Source of the DNA: Spirochaetota bacterium
GTDB lineage: Bacteria; Spirochaetota; UBA4802; JAGODF01
Reading direction: 5' to 3'
NCBI GenBank assembly: GCA_029974015.1
Contig: JARKUF010000009.1
Location: 65,167 to 129,166, forward strand
DNA: 64,000 nucleotides
Within the stretch, counting starts at the first letter, position 1, and every line of letters starts with the position of its first letter. The notes below the pieces were generated by a model, which was not told the DNA's origin, searched no databases, and was given only the letters and a program-made list of their open reading frames with translations. A program made the translations under genes and the position numbers. This document shows positions 42,354 to 50,985 of the stretch, piece after piece.

Positions 42354-43280
42354 ATGCAGCGCATCGGCATCATCATCAACCCCCACGCGAAAAGCATTCG
42401 AAAAAGCGGAAAGGACATGCCCGCCATTTTCCGTAAAATCGGAGGCGAATACGCTGACGTGCGCGTAAGCTCCACCCTTGAAGAGGTGGACGACATCATC
42501 CGCGATTTTAAAAGAAACGGCATCGCCTTTATCGGCACCTCCGGCGGGGACGGCACGGTGCATCAGGTGGCCACGAGGATGATCAACATCTACAGGCCTG
42601 AACCAGCGCCTCCTCTGGTGATACTTAAGGGGGGCACCATGGACAATATAGCCCGCACCATCAGCCTGAAGGGAAAGGGCCCCGCCATCCTCAGGCGCCT
42701 CACGGCGCTCCTCCGGGCGGGCGGAAGGGCCGTCACCCACAAAAGGGACACGATGAAAATTGGGGACCGGTACTGCTTCCTCTTCGGCTGCGGCCTCACT
42801 TCAAACTTCCTGAACGCGGTCTACGAAGGAGAGAAGGGCACCATTAAGAACATTAAAATCATAACCAGGGCCATCCGGGAAGGGCTTCTGGACAAAAAGG
42901 ATTCGGACCTTTTTCGGCGCCTCAGCGGCCGAATCCTCATCGACGGCAAAGAGCTCCACTTCAGGGAAATCCTCGCCATCCTTGCCGGAACGGTTGAACA
43001 GATCGGCATGGGCTTCACGCCCCTTCCCAGAGGAAACGAGAAGCCGGGGACCTTTCATATTATCATAACCGGCGAAAAGCCGATCGAGGGGGTAAAGCAA
43101 TTCTTCCGCATCAAGAAGGGGCTCCCATTGAAGGGCCCCTTGAATTTCAACGATATCATATCCTCCCTCGTAATGGAATGCGACGGCCCCTTCCAGTACA
43201 CAATGGATGGCGATATCTTTGACTGCGACGGCCGCCTCGTAGTGGAAATGGGCCCTCCCATGGAGCTCGTGTCAGTGTAG
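42354..43280 (+). CDS. Diacylglycerol/lipid kinase family protein
   Basis: A 308-residue protein of the DagK_cat/YegS type. It begins RIGIIINPHAKSIRKSGK, carries the nucleotide-binding motif FIGTSGGDGTVHQV, then LVILKGGTMDNIAR, and a C-terminal part with FQYTMDGDIFDCD that matches the family's D-G-E/D lipid-side motif. It probably phosphorylates diacylglycerol, sphingoid base or a similar lipid. The ATG at 42354 has GGGAGG 6 nt upstream, clearly better than the ATG at 42312. The gene is divergent from the hydrolase pair and convergent with the malic-enzyme-like gene. Confidence 0.88.
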   Translation: MQRIGIIINPHAKSIRKSGKDMPAIFRKIGGEYADVRVSSTLEEVDDIIRDFKRNGIAFIGTSGGDGTVHQVATRMINIYRPEPAPPLVILKGGTMDNIARTISLKGKGPAILRRLTALLRAGGRAVTHKRDTMKIGDRYCFLFGCGLTSNFLNAVYEGEKGTIKNIKIITRAIREGLLDKKDSDLFRRLSGRILIDGKELHFREILAILAGTVEQIGMGFTPLPRGNEKPGTFHIIITGEKPIEGVKQFFRIKKGLPLKGPLNFNDIISSLVMECDGPFQYTMDGDIFDCDGRLVVEMGPPMELVSV

Positions 43281-43326
43281 ATTAAGTCGGGTGGGCCGTG
43301 CCGCTACAGGGGCAAAGTCGTGCAAT

Positions 43327-44598
43327 TTATCCTCCCCGCAGGGAGCCGGCTACGACCTCGTGGATGTCGCCAAAAACGTCGATTAAAAGAAGTCCCTTTT
43401 GGAAATCGGCGATCTTTCCGGCAATCCCCAAAATCTGTCCGTCCCCCAGGGAAGATACGGCCGACTCAAGGACGGCCCTCACAAGTCCCGGGAAAATCGG
43501 TGAAAGATCGTTCCATCTTCCATGGAGGTAGTCCCGTATCCCTTTGCGGGTTATGATTTCGCTGTCCACGTCCTCTTCGCCGATGAGCGATACGATGACT
43601 TGCCCCGGCCGTACCTTCGCCAGGTCGTCTATGGTGAAATGGTTCTTGAGCAGGATGATGATGTCGCTATTGCTGAAGATGTTCTCCTGGGTTGTGGCAA
43701 GCCCGCCCTCCTTCTCAAAGTTCATCATCACCTTTTCGTTGTTATCGCATCCGAGGACCCTCGCAAATCCCATGAATTTGAAAATTCTGGCAAGGCGCAG
43801 GGAGGAGAGGTCCAGGCCGATGAATCCTACATTGCACTCGTTGAAGTGGAGCTTCTTTTTCTTTCCCATGTGGAGCGTAACATAGGAAAGAAGTACTGGT
43901 ATTTCATCGTACTCCCTAAAGATGACCGGTTTTGTTAGCTCCGAGGCGAGGTATGAAACCGTTTCTGAGTCCTCCGTTTCCTCCACGCTCAGAATTCGCA
44001 GGACAGCAAAGGATTCCTGGACGCCCTTGAGTATCTTCACCAGGTCCTCGACATGGGAATATCGTATCATGAGGGGGACGGCGTTGATGCCGGCAAAACG
44101 CCGAAGGACCACGCAGTCCCTCTCCGCGGCGGTGTGGAGGGCCATGACGGCCCCGGCGCTCTTTTCCGGGGAATGGCGCACGCAGTTTATCATCCCCACG
44201 GTCCCGCCCATGGAAGAGTACTCCGCCCCACCCTGCCCGGATTGGAGCCGCTCGACAACCAGGTCTGCGGCCCCCTGGAGCATCATTTCGAAATCGGACC
44301 TGGTCTCGACGGGGGTCTTCCCCGTCACCATGATAAGCCCTCCAAGGATATTCTCCTCAAGGATGTTGCGCACCGACTCGACGCCGAAGTTTTCAGTATG
44401 CTTGTCCAGCTTTTCCACGACGGCCCCGAACCGGGCCCCGTCGGCGTAAAGCACCTGGGCGAGAAAGAGGTCGCCATCATCGAAGCGCTCCAGGGCCTCG
44501 ATCGATTTTAGCTCGCAGGCGGATTTATAAAGCTCATTCATAAAATGGGGCAGAAACCCCCTCTTGATCCTGACTTTGATTTCGGAAATCTGCCTCAT
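43327..44598 (-). CDS. Malic-enzyme-like protein with ACT-like N-terminus, probably non-catalytic
   Basis: A 423-residue protein. Residues 1-~95 resemble an ACT domain (ISEIKVRIKRGFLPHFMNEL, then SACELKSIEALERF). The middle recalls the malic enzyme N-domain: VVLRRFAGINAVPLMIRYSH against the usual VLFKEFAGVDAFPI in malic enzymes. A Rossmann segment follows (NVGFIGLDLSSLRLARIFKF). The catalytic Lys of the KEFAGV motif is replaced (RRFAGI), and the E-D-I metal motif and the active-site Tyr are not seen. It may be a regulatory or inactive relative. Its start overlaps the upstream gene by 4 nt. Family assignment is by recognised motifs only. Confidence 0.55.
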   Translation of the reverse strand: MRQISEIKVRIKRGFLPHFMNELYKSACELKSIEALERFDDGDLFLAQVLYADGARFGAVVEKLDKHTENFGVESVRNILEENILGGLIMVTGKTPVETRSDFEMMLQGAADLVVERLQSGQGGAEYSSMGGTVGMINCVRHSPEKSAGAVMALHTAAERDCVVLRRFAGINAVPLMIRYSHVEDLVKILKGVQESFAVLRILSVEETEDSETVSYLASELTKPVIFREYDEIPVLLSYVTLHMGKKKKLHFNECNVGFIGLDLSSLRLARIFKFMGFARVLGCDNNEKVMMNFEKEGGLATTQENIFSNSDIIILLKNHFTIDDLAKVRPGQVIVSLIGEEDVDSEIITRKGIRDYLHGRWNDLSPIFPGLVRAVLESAVSSLGDGQILGIAGKIADFQKGLLLIDVFGDIHEVVAGSLRGG

Positions 44599-44951
44599 TC
44601 TTTTCCCTTTCGGCCATTGCCTGTTTCATAGTCCAAAAAGGCCTCGCAATAATCGCCGCCGCATTTCATCAGGACGATTTTTCCATCCCCCGCCGCCTCC
44701 CGGCGCAGTTCGATGCCGTTACTCTTGGCGAGCGCGGCCGCCCGCTCAGCGCCCTTCTTGCGGAAGCTTTCGGCCAATTGGGACCTGTCGTCATCCACGT
44801 CGAGATTTGAGGAGTTGTCAATCCGCACATACACCCTGATGGCCCCGTCCTTCACGCCCTCATAGCGGTCACGGACGCCGAATTTTTCACCGCACCGGCC
44901 TAAAAAAATAAAGAAGGCCAGAAAGGCCGTCATGGCAGCCAGGGGCCTCAA
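44595..44951 (-). CDS. Small lipoprotein-like protein
   Basis: A 118-residue protein. A hydrophobic N-terminus ends in a possible lipobox (FIFLGRCG, Cys20). The mature part is hydrophilic, with RVYVRIDNSSNLDVDDDRSQ and two cysteines in MKCGGDYCEAF. No domain is recognised. The start is TTG at 44951, supported by GGGAGGGG 5 nt upstream and a 4-nt overlap with the YggU stop. Its own stop overlaps the malic-enzyme-like gene, so the three form a tightly coupled operon. Confidence 0.65.
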   Translation of the reverse strand: MRPLAAMTAFLAFFIFLGRCGEKFGVRDRYEGVKDGAIRVYVRIDNSSNLDVDDDRSQLAESFRKKGAERAAALAKSNGIELRREAAGDGKIVLMKCGGDYCEAFLDYETGNGRKGKE

Positions 44952-45220
44952 GATGCCCCTCCCAACCGCGCCATGATCTCCTCCCGCGTCAATCCCTTCA
45001 CGCGGACAAGCTTCCGCCTGCCCTTCTCCCCCCGCTCTATTGCGAGCTTAGATTTGGGAACACCAAGGGTTTTGGCCAGGAGAGCAAGGCACTCCCCGTT
45101 CGCCTTTCCGTCGACGGGCGGCGAATTGAGATACACTTTCACGTCGCCGCCGCCGTCGAGGGCCACTTCGCTTCTCGACGATTTGGGGGCCACGGTTATT
45201 TCCAGAAGTCCATCTGTCAC
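44948..45220 (-). CDS. yggU: DUF167 / YggU family protein
   Basis: A 90-residue protein of the DUF167 family: ITVAPKSSRSEVALDGGGDV, then VYLNSPPVDGKANGECLALLAKTLGV and KLAIERGEKGRRKLVRVKGL. Length and motifs are typical. The function is unknown; YggU is often found beside YggT or other housekeeping genes, but here it begins an operon with a lipoprotein and a malic-enzyme-like protein. Confidence 0.9.
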   Translation of the reverse strand: MTDGLLEITVAPKSSRSEVALDGGGDVKVYLNSPPVDGKANGECLALLAKTLGVPKSKLAIERGEKGRRKLVRVKGLTREEIMARLGGAS

Positions 45221-45452
45221 GGATTTCCCTCTTCATGCTGTTTTTACCGAAAACGGGAATAATATACAACAACATTTTCCCCGGCCCTGGGCCCGCCATC
45301 TATAGAAAAAATCTTGAATAATCCGGCACCCCTTAATATTCTTGACCGATTACAAGCGGCGTCCGCCCGACGCCGCTTCGCCGATATGATGCCCACACAT
45401 AAAAACTCAGAAGGGCGCCGGCAAAAAACGATATTTTCGTTGATGTGCGCCC

Positions 45453-45492
45453 ACAGGGGAAAACCCAATAATTAGAGGTTGCCTTAAAATTA
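45453..45492 (+). repeat. Right-end relic of the dispersed repeat
   Basis: GGGAAAACCCAATAATTAG, then AGGTTGCCTTAAA, aligns with the right end of the 57.9 kb copy (GGGAAAACCTGATTATT, then ACTGCCCTC). It lies 25 bp before the CDP-alcohol phosphotransferase gene. The rest of 45221-45452 holds nothing I recognise. Confidence 0.5.
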
Positions 45493-45514
45493 CCATATCA
45501 GACAGGCGGCGATA

Positions 45515-46651
45515 ATGACGGTTGAACATGCGGTCATCGAATCGACCCGAAGCGGGCGGGCCGATGTAAAGGTGTGCGGCCTCTACATCCTGGAGCGCAA
45601 CATTGTCCTTCTGGCCAGGTCCGGGGTGCGCCATATCCACCTGCGGCTCTCCGCCGAAGAAGCGGCATTCTTCGGCCTCAGGGTGAAAAAACGCGTGGCC
45701 GGATACGCCGCTGCGATTCAGGCCGCGGAACCCCCGGATGGTGCGCCGCGCCTCATTATACCGGCGGGCCTCTTTTTCCAGGCCCACCATCTTTCCCCAT
45801 CGGGAGGGCATCTCTCCATAAAGGGAGATACCACAGCGCTGGAACCATCAGAGGAGATATTCGAGATAGCCGATGCCGCCGGGGCCCGGCGCGCCGAGGG
45901 CCTCATCGCCGCCCACATAAGGGACACAACTCCCGGATTCATCGCCAGGCGCATCAACAAGACGGTGTCCCTGGCCATCAGCCGGGTCCTTTCAAAAACA
46001 CGGGTCCACCCCAACTATCTTACACTATTCAACATGGCCGTGGGCTTCTCCAGCGCCTTCTTCATCGCGATGAACACCTATCCTTTGATCGTCCTGGGAG
46101 GCTTCTTTTTCCAGCTCGCTTCGGTCCTTGACGGCGTCGACGGAGAGGTGGCGAAGATGACCCTCAAGGTTTCCAAACTCGGGGGATGGCTCGACACCAT
46201 AAGCGACAATGGAACCCTCATCCTGTTCCTTTCGGCCTCATCGTATCTGTACTTCATCAAAACCGAAAACATCATCATTCCCCTGGCATTCATCGCCCTC
46301 CTTTTCACGGGCCTGGGAACAATGCTGGCCGCCATGATATCGTTTTTGCGAAAACACACCGATTCCGGGTCCCTGGTGACATACGACAAAGAATTTTTAC
46401 AAAAGCTCCCCGACACAGACCGCCTGCTTGCCTTCATCCGCCGGTTGAAATATATCACGAAGAAGGAATTCTTTTCCCTGGCGTTTTTCGCAATCTGCCT
46501 CACGGGATATATCCACTACCTGGTGCCCATGGCCGCCGTGGTCCTTTCCGTCGCCGCGGTTCTTCTCCTGATGGTGAACCGGCGCTACCGCGGCTTCATC
46601 ATCGGAAAAAATGATGAGGGGAAACAAAATTTTTCCGGAGGAACACAATGA
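45515..46651 (+). CDS. CDP-alcohol phosphotransferase with degenerate nucleotidyltransferase-like N-terminus
   Basis: A 378-residue protein. Residues ~145-370 form the membrane CDP-alcohol phosphotransferase domain with the signature aspartates D206, D209, D227 and D231 (LDGVDGEVAK, then GGWLDTISDN; the usual Arg is Lys). Residues 1-~140 resemble part of a sugar nucleotidyltransferase (LYILERNIVLLARSGVRHIH), but the GGxGTR-K nucleotide-binding motif is missing. The layout recalls inositol-phosphate cytidylyltransferase/DIPP-synthase fusions. It likely makes a phospholipid or phosphodiester headgroup. Its stop overlaps the exbB start (ATGA). Confidence 0.8.
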   Translation: MTVEHAVIESTRSGRADVKVCGLYILERNIVLLARSGVRHIHLRLSAEEAAFFGLRVKKRVAGYAAAIQAAEPPDGAPRLIIPAGLFFQAHHLSPSGGHLSIKGDTTALEPSEEIFEIADAAGARRAEGLIAAHIRDTTPGFIARRINKTVSLAISRVLSKTRVHPNYLTLFNMAVGFSSAFFIAMNTYPLIVLGGFFFQLASVLDGVDGEVAKMTLKVSKLGGWLDTISDNGTLILFLSASSYLYFIKTENIIIPLAFIALLFTGLGTMLAAMISFLRKHTDSGSLVTYDKEFLQKLPDTDRLLAFIRRLKYITKKEFFSLAFFAICLTGYIHYLVPMAAVVLSVAAVLLLMVNRRYRGFIIGKNDEGKQNFSGGTQ

Positions 46652-47424
46652 TTCGGACTTTTGCCGCGGCGCTTCTCTTCGCCGCGATCACAGTCCCCGC
46701 CCTGGGGCAAAACGGGGCGCCCCGAGAGAACACCGCCCCTCCTGTGCAGAACGAAACCGTACAGACACGGGACGCTTCGACAGCCGGGGCCGCAGGGAAG
46801 ACCCTCCTGGTAGAGCTCTTTCTCAAGGGCGGAGTATTCATGTGGCCCATACTGCTCCTCCTCGGCGTGGGGGCCGGATTCACCATCGAGAGGTTCCTCC
46901 ATTTCAGGAAAGCCAATCTAAACCCCCGGGAATTCATCGCGGAACTGGAAAATGCCACGGCCTCGGGCGACATCCTTGAGGTGGAAAAGCTCTGCGCTTC
47001 GCGGGACCTCCTCCTCTCAAAAATAATCCGGAAGGGTCTCAAGCTCAGGAAGCTCGGATACGACCGGGTTGAGAAATCAATTTCCATCGCGGGCTCCATT
47101 GAGGTCGCCTCACTTGAGAGAGGGCTTAACATAATCTCCGCCATCAGCAACATCGCCCCCCTCCTGGGCTTTTTGGGCACCGTTTCGGGGATGATAAACG
47201 CTTTCAGCAACATCGTCGCCGCGGACCAGGTAAACGCGCGCCTGGTGGCCGGCGGCATCGAGGAGGCCCTCCTCACCACGGCCTTCGGCCTCATCGTCGC
47301 CATTCCGCTCCTGATATCGTATAACTACTTCGTGCACAGGATCGACGCCTTTGTGGCCGATGTCGAACGGCTCACGGCCGACCTCCTGGAAATTATGGTG
47401 GAGAAGAATGAAAAAAATCCGTAG
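46648..47424 (+). CDS. exbB: MotA/TolQ/ExbB proton-channel protein with signal peptide
   Basis: A 258-residue protein. A cleavable signal (MIRTFAAALLFAAITVPALG) and a Thr/Glu-rich spacer precede three membrane helices: FMWPILLLLGVGAGFTIE, then IISAISNIAPLLGFLGTVSG and ALLTTAFGLIVAIPLLISYN, the last two being the conserved ExbB channel helices. It uses the proton gradient to energise an outer-membrane process with ExbD and TonB, whose genes follow. It overlaps the upstream gene by 4 nt and the following exbD by 17 nt. Confidence 0.92.
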   Translation: MIRTFAAALLFAAITVPALGQNGAPRENTAPPVQNETVQTRDASTAGAAGKTLLVELFLKGGVFMWPILLLLGVGAGFTIERFLHFRKANLNPREFIAELENATASGDILEVEKLCASRDLLLSKIIRKGLKLRKLGYDRVEKSISIAGSIEVASLERGLNIISAISNIAPLLGFLGTVSGMINAFSNIVAADQVNARLVAGGIEEALLTTAFGLIVAIPLLISYNYFVHRIDAFVADVERLTADLLEIMVEKNEKNP

Positions 47425-47809
47425 GTCCGCCAGGATGGTCACGGAGATGAGCCTGGCCTCCATGTCGGACATCGCCTTCCTGCTCATCATCTTTTTCATG
47501 GTGACCTCGGTCTTCACCCTCCGGGACGGCCTACATCTGGCCCTGCCTGACACAAGCAAAAAACCGGTTTTCGTGTCGTCGAAGAACGTCGTCACGGTGG
47601 CCCTGCAAGAAAGCGGAGAAATCACATGGGACAACAGCCCAATTGACGAGGCCTCCTTCGAGGAAAAGCTCCGGAACAGCTTTGCGGAAAACCCGAAGCT
47701 CACAGTGCTCCTTAAAGTGTCGGCAAAAACCCCCTATCACCGCTCCGTGACGGTGATAGACAGGGTAAGGAGCGCCGGTGTCAGCCGCCTGACCCTGCGG
47801 ATGATATGA
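47408..47809 (+). CDS. exbD: ExbD/TolR biopolymer transport protein, first copy
   Basis: A 133-residue protein with one N-terminal helix. SLASMSDIAFLLIIFFMVTS carries the conserved Asp needed for proton flow. The periplasmic part ends with VLLKVSAKTPYHRSVTVIDRVRSAGVSRLTL, typical of the ExbD fold. The ATG at 47408 follows GGAG and lies inside the 3' end of exbB; the longer frame upstream is out of family. Confidence 0.92.
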   Translation: MKKIRRSARMVTEMSLASMSDIAFLLIIFFMVTSVFTLRDGLHLALPDTSKKPVFVSSKNVVTVALQESGEITWDNSPIDEASFEEKLRNSFAENPKLTVLLKVSAKTPYHRSVTVIDRVRSAGVSRLTLRMI

Positions 47810-47818
47810 GGCGCCGCC

Positions 47819-48220
47819 ATGATACGCCGCAAGCACAGGTCCATGTCCATCATCCCCCTGCCCTCCATGGCCGATATCGCCTTCCTGCTCCTGATTTTCT
47901 TCATCACCACCAGCATCCTCGAAATTGAGCGGGAAATACCCATGTCCCTCCCCGAAGCGGCCATGGCCAAGACGGAAACCAAGAAGCACATTAAAATCTG
48001 GATAGATGGAAGGGGGGAGCTTTACTTCAACGATAAAAAGGACACCCTGGACAATCTCTACCTCCATGCCCGATACATGGTGGCGTCGCGCCCGGACCTC
48101 CGGGCCCTCATCAGCGCCGACAGGGCCATCCCCTTTGAATATGTGAACAGGACCCTGGAAACCCTGCGCGACGCGGGCATCTATAATGTGGTCCTGATAA
48201 GCAGGAAGAAGTCCCGATGA
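47819..48220 (+). CDS. exbD: ExbD/TolR biopolymer transport protein, second copy
   Basis: A 133-residue paralogue of the preceding gene: PLPSMADIAFLLLIFFITTS again holds the channel Asp, and the periplasmic part ends RTLETLRDAGIYNVVLISRK. Two different ExbD genes in a row are common in systems where the ExbD dimer is a heterodimer. It starts 9 bp after the first copy and overlaps tonB by 4 nt. Confidence 0.92.
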   Translation: MIRRKHRSMSIIPLPSMADIAFLLLIFFITTSILEIEREIPMSLPEAAMAKTETKKHIKIWIDGRGELYFNDKKDTLDNLYLHARYMVASRPDLRALISADRAIPFEYVNRTLETLRDAGIYNVVLISRKKSR

Positions 48221-48804
48221 CCGCAGCGAGTACAGCACACAGGGTCGTCCGGTATTTTTCCCTGAGGCCCGCCCTCTCCTGGTCCCTGGCGTCCCTCTTT
48301 GTTTTGTGCGCCCTTCTTTTCATTGTTCGATGGGGCGGAGAGGAATTTGATCCCTCGCAGATGGAGTTCACCTCACTTGAGCTGGTCCCCATGGCCATGC
48401 CGAAGAGCGTCACCCAGGCGGACATCAGCGTCTCCCCGGAGGCGGATAAGGAAACCGTGGAGGAAAAGGAGGAGGACAAACCCCTGCGGTTTGGCGACGA
48501 GAACGGCGAGTTTTCCGACAACTTCGAGGGAGGCAGGGCCCCTATGCCGATCTACTCGTCTCTCCCTGAATATCCCCGGTCGATGAAAAAAGCGGGCATA
48601 GAAGGCGTGGTGATAATAGAGATAGGCCTCGACGAGGCCGGGGGTCTTCTTTATGGCAGGATCATCCGCACTCTGGGAAGGGAGTTCGATATGGCGGCAA
48701 TACAGTGGGTGAAGTCTATACGCTTCCGCCCGGGCATGGACAGGGATGGAAAGAATATCCGGTGCCGCGTCCGTCTTCCCATACGTTTCAAGCTGGAAGA
48801 CTAA
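48217..48804 (+). CDS. tonB: TonB-family energy transducer
   Basis: A 195-residue protein. One N-terminal membrane helix (ALSWSLASLFVLCALLFIV), a Glu-rich linker that is short and lacks the usual Pro-Lys repeats, and a C-terminal TonB domain from ~115: SLPEYPRSMKKAGIEGVVII, then REFDMAAIQWVKSIRFRPG. It should couple the ExbB/ExbD motor to outer-membrane receptors. No TonB-dependent receptor gene is in the window. It is convergent with fmdB, with only 4 bp between the stop codons. Confidence 0.9.
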   Translation: MTAASTAHRVVRYFSLRPALSWSLASLFVLCALLFIVRWGGEEFDPSQMEFTSLELVPMAMPKSVTQADISVSPEADKETVEEKEEDKPLRFGDENGEFSDNFEGGRAPMPIYSSLPEYPRSMKKAGIEGVVIIEIGLDEAGGLLYGRIIRTLGREFDMAAIQWVKSIRFRPGMDRDGKNIRCRVRLPIRFKLED

Positions 48805-48808
48805 CGCG

Positions 48809-49021
48809 TCAGTGACAGGCGGCGCAGCCCCCGGGGGGCTTTCTTGTGCAGGAAGCGCAGGAGTCCTTCCCTCCCCTTCCGCCGGAAAACATGGAAAACA
48901 CCTTTTCCGTTTCCCGTGAACCGCATGCCGGACACTGCCCGGGAGTGAAATCCCCCATTGAACGGAGTTCTCCAAAAACACCACCGCACCTGCGGCACTT
49001 GAATTCGTACACCGGCATCAT
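48809..49021 (-). CDS. FmdB-type zinc-ribbon protein
   Basis: A 70-residue protein with the FmdB N-terminus MPVYEFKCRRCGGVF and second knuckle GQCPACGSRETEKVFS, together one zinc ribbon. A C-terminal tail adds further cysteines (CASC, CAAC), more than most relatives have. The function is unknown; FmdB was named as a possible regulator of formamidase. The start ATG overlaps the stop of the upstream TPR gene, so the two are coupled. Confidence 0.85.
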   Translation of the reverse strand: MMPVYEFKCRRCGGVFGELRSMGDFTPGQCPACGSRETEKVFSMFSGGRGGKDSCASCTRKPPGGCAACH

Positions 49022-50784
49022 CTTTTCCTTTGTACGGCATTGGCCCGGTTCTTCCGGGCCTCGGCAAAACCAGGCTTTAGCGCCAGGGCGCGGTCGTACT
49101 CCCTGATGGCGGGGCCGAACTTTCCCTGCCTGGCGAAAAGCACCCCCCGGTTGTTGAACGCCTCGGCAAGATTACCGTCTAACGCGATAGCTTTATTGAA
49201 ATCGGCGATGGCCCTGGAATCCCGGCCATTCAGAAAATGGATGATGCCGCGGTTGTTGTAGGCAGGGGCGTATCCGGGGGAAAGTCCTACACAACGGGTG
49301 AAATCTTCGGCGGCCTTTCCGAGAAAGCCCTTTTTCTTGTAAGCATTACCTCGATTGTAGTATGCCAGATGAAAACCGCTATTGAATCGAAGGGCCGTAG
49401 AAAAATCGTTGATGGCGGGCCCGTACTTCCCAAGCTCGGTATACGCCACGCCCCGGTTGTTATACGACAGGGCGTGCCGGGGGTCTGTTTTGATGGCGCG
49501 GGTGTAGTCCGCAATGGCTTTCCGGAATTCCTTTTTTACGGCATACACCATGCCGCGGTTGCAGTAGGCGTCGGCGTATTTAGGATCGCGCTTTATCGCA
49601 GCAGTGTAATCAAGTATCGCTTTCTCATCTTTTCCCGCCCGGCTGTACAGGTTTCCCCGGTTGAAATAAGGGCGGGCCTGCCCGGGCGCGCATTCTATGA
49701 GCTTTGTGTAGTCTTTTATGGCTTCCTCGTAGCGTTTCTCCGACACGCCGATCTCCGCCCTTCCCATGTACGCCGGGGAGCACCGGGGATTTAGCTCTAT
49801 GGCCTTGTTGAAATCGGGAAGGGCCTTCGCGTAATCATTTTTATTATAATAAAAAAGCCCCCGCTTCAAATATGCGCGCTCATCGCCCGGGGCAATCTCG
49901 ATTGCCCTGGAGTAGTCTTCAAGGGCCTTTATATCCTGCCCCATTGCAAGATAGGTGTCGCCCCTCTCCAAATATGCCTCCCGGTTCGATGCGTTTATCT
50001 CGATTGCCCTGCTGTAATCCGCGACGGCCATGTCATTGGCTTTTCGGTCACGCTCGGCGTTCCCCCGGATGACATACATCGTGTCGTCCCGGGGACTGGT
50101 TTCGATCGCCCTGGTGTAGTCCGCAATCTGGGAATCCCTCTTCTGCTTCATCCCGAAGACTATCCCCCGGTTGATATAGGCGTTTCTCAGGGAGGGGTCG
50201 AGCTCAAGGGCCCGGTTGTAATCGTCGACAGCAGGCTCAAGATCACCCTTCAGATGGTGGATAACTCCCCGATTGTTGTACGCAGCGGCAAAGGAGGGGT
50301 CCACGGCGATGGCGGCGCTGAAGCTTTCCAGTGCCCCGGACAGATCGCCGCGGGAATGATACACCAGCCCCCTGTTGTAGTTAGCGATGGCGAACTGCGG
50401 CTTGAGTTCCAGGGCCTTCCCGTAATCGGCCAGGGCCAGGTCCGCCTTCCCGAGGTTTTTCAGGGCGATACCCCTGTTATTGTACGCGAAATGGTATCCG
50501 GGATCCAGTTTCAACGCCTCGTCGTAATCGGCTACGGCGCGGGCGTACTCCCGGACAGCGAGGTAGGCATTACCTCGGAGGTTGAGGATCGCGCATTTTT
50601 TCTGCCCTCCCTGTGCCTCGGTCCAGGCGCCGAGTTCACCTGAGAGATACCCTATCTTCTCGCGGTTTCCCATATCCACCGTTTTTGAACGGTACATCGC
50701 CATAAAATCGGCCTGCTCTTCGAAAGACGCCGTAACGTAGGATAGGAGGAAAAGCAGTACGGCCAAGCCCGCGGTTTTTTTCAT
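49018..50784 (-). CDS. Secreted TPR protein with 15 tandem repeats
   Basis: A 588-residue protein. The N-terminal signal peptide is KKTAGLAVLLFLLSYVTAS. From about residue 66 on there are 15 consecutive 34-residue tetratricopeptide units, most starting AYNNRG or AYxNRG and containing A(I/L)ADY(T/N)xAI, a very regular superhelix. Such repeats are protein-interaction scaffolds in the periplasm or at the outer membrane. It is coupled to the following small zinc-ribbon gene and divergent from the maf gene. Confidence 0.9.
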   Translation of the reverse strand: MKKTAGLAVLLFLLSYVTASFEEQADFMAMYRSKTVDMGNREKIGYLSGELGAWTEAQGGQKKCAILNLRGNAYLAVREYARAVADYDEALKLDPGYHFAYNNRGIALKNLGKADLALADYGKALELKPQFAIANYNRGLVYHSRGDLSGALESFSAAIAVDPSFAAAYNNRGVIHHLKGDLEPAVDDYNRALELDPSLRNAYINRGIVFGMKQKRDSQIADYTRAIETSPRDDTMYVIRGNAERDRKANDMAVADYSRAIEINASNREAYLERGDTYLAMGQDIKALEDYSRAIEIAPGDERAYLKRGLFYYNKNDYAKALPDFNKAIELNPRCSPAYMGRAEIGVSEKRYEEAIKDYTKLIECAPGQARPYFNRGNLYSRAGKDEKAILDYTAAIKRDPKYADAYCNRGMVYAVKKEFRKAIADYTRAIKTDPRHALSYNNRGVAYTELGKYGPAINDFSTALRFNSGFHLAYYNRGNAYKKKGFLGKAAEDFTRCVGLSPGYAPAYNNRGIIHFLNGRDSRAIADFNKAIALDGNLAEAFNNRGVLFARQGKFGPAIREYDRALALKPGFAEARKNRANAVQRKR

Positions 50785-50985
50785 GATTAGATACCCTTCC
50801 CGGTGGATGCGGGATCATGCTATCCGAGCCGGGGCGGCAATTCAACCAAAAATCATCCACACATGCTATTATTTCTGGAGGGCCCGGGCCATGATAACGA
50901 TAATACTAAGAGGGCCCTGCCGCACGGCCTCCGGCACCGGGAAAGCCCCACCGCAAGGAGGCGACATCGCAGGGAACATCATCCA

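Noticed and set aside
49018-50784. Tandem repeats as a CRISPR or satellite array
   Set aside because: The periodicity is about 102 bp, in frame, and encodes TPR units; the DNA is not repeated exactly.
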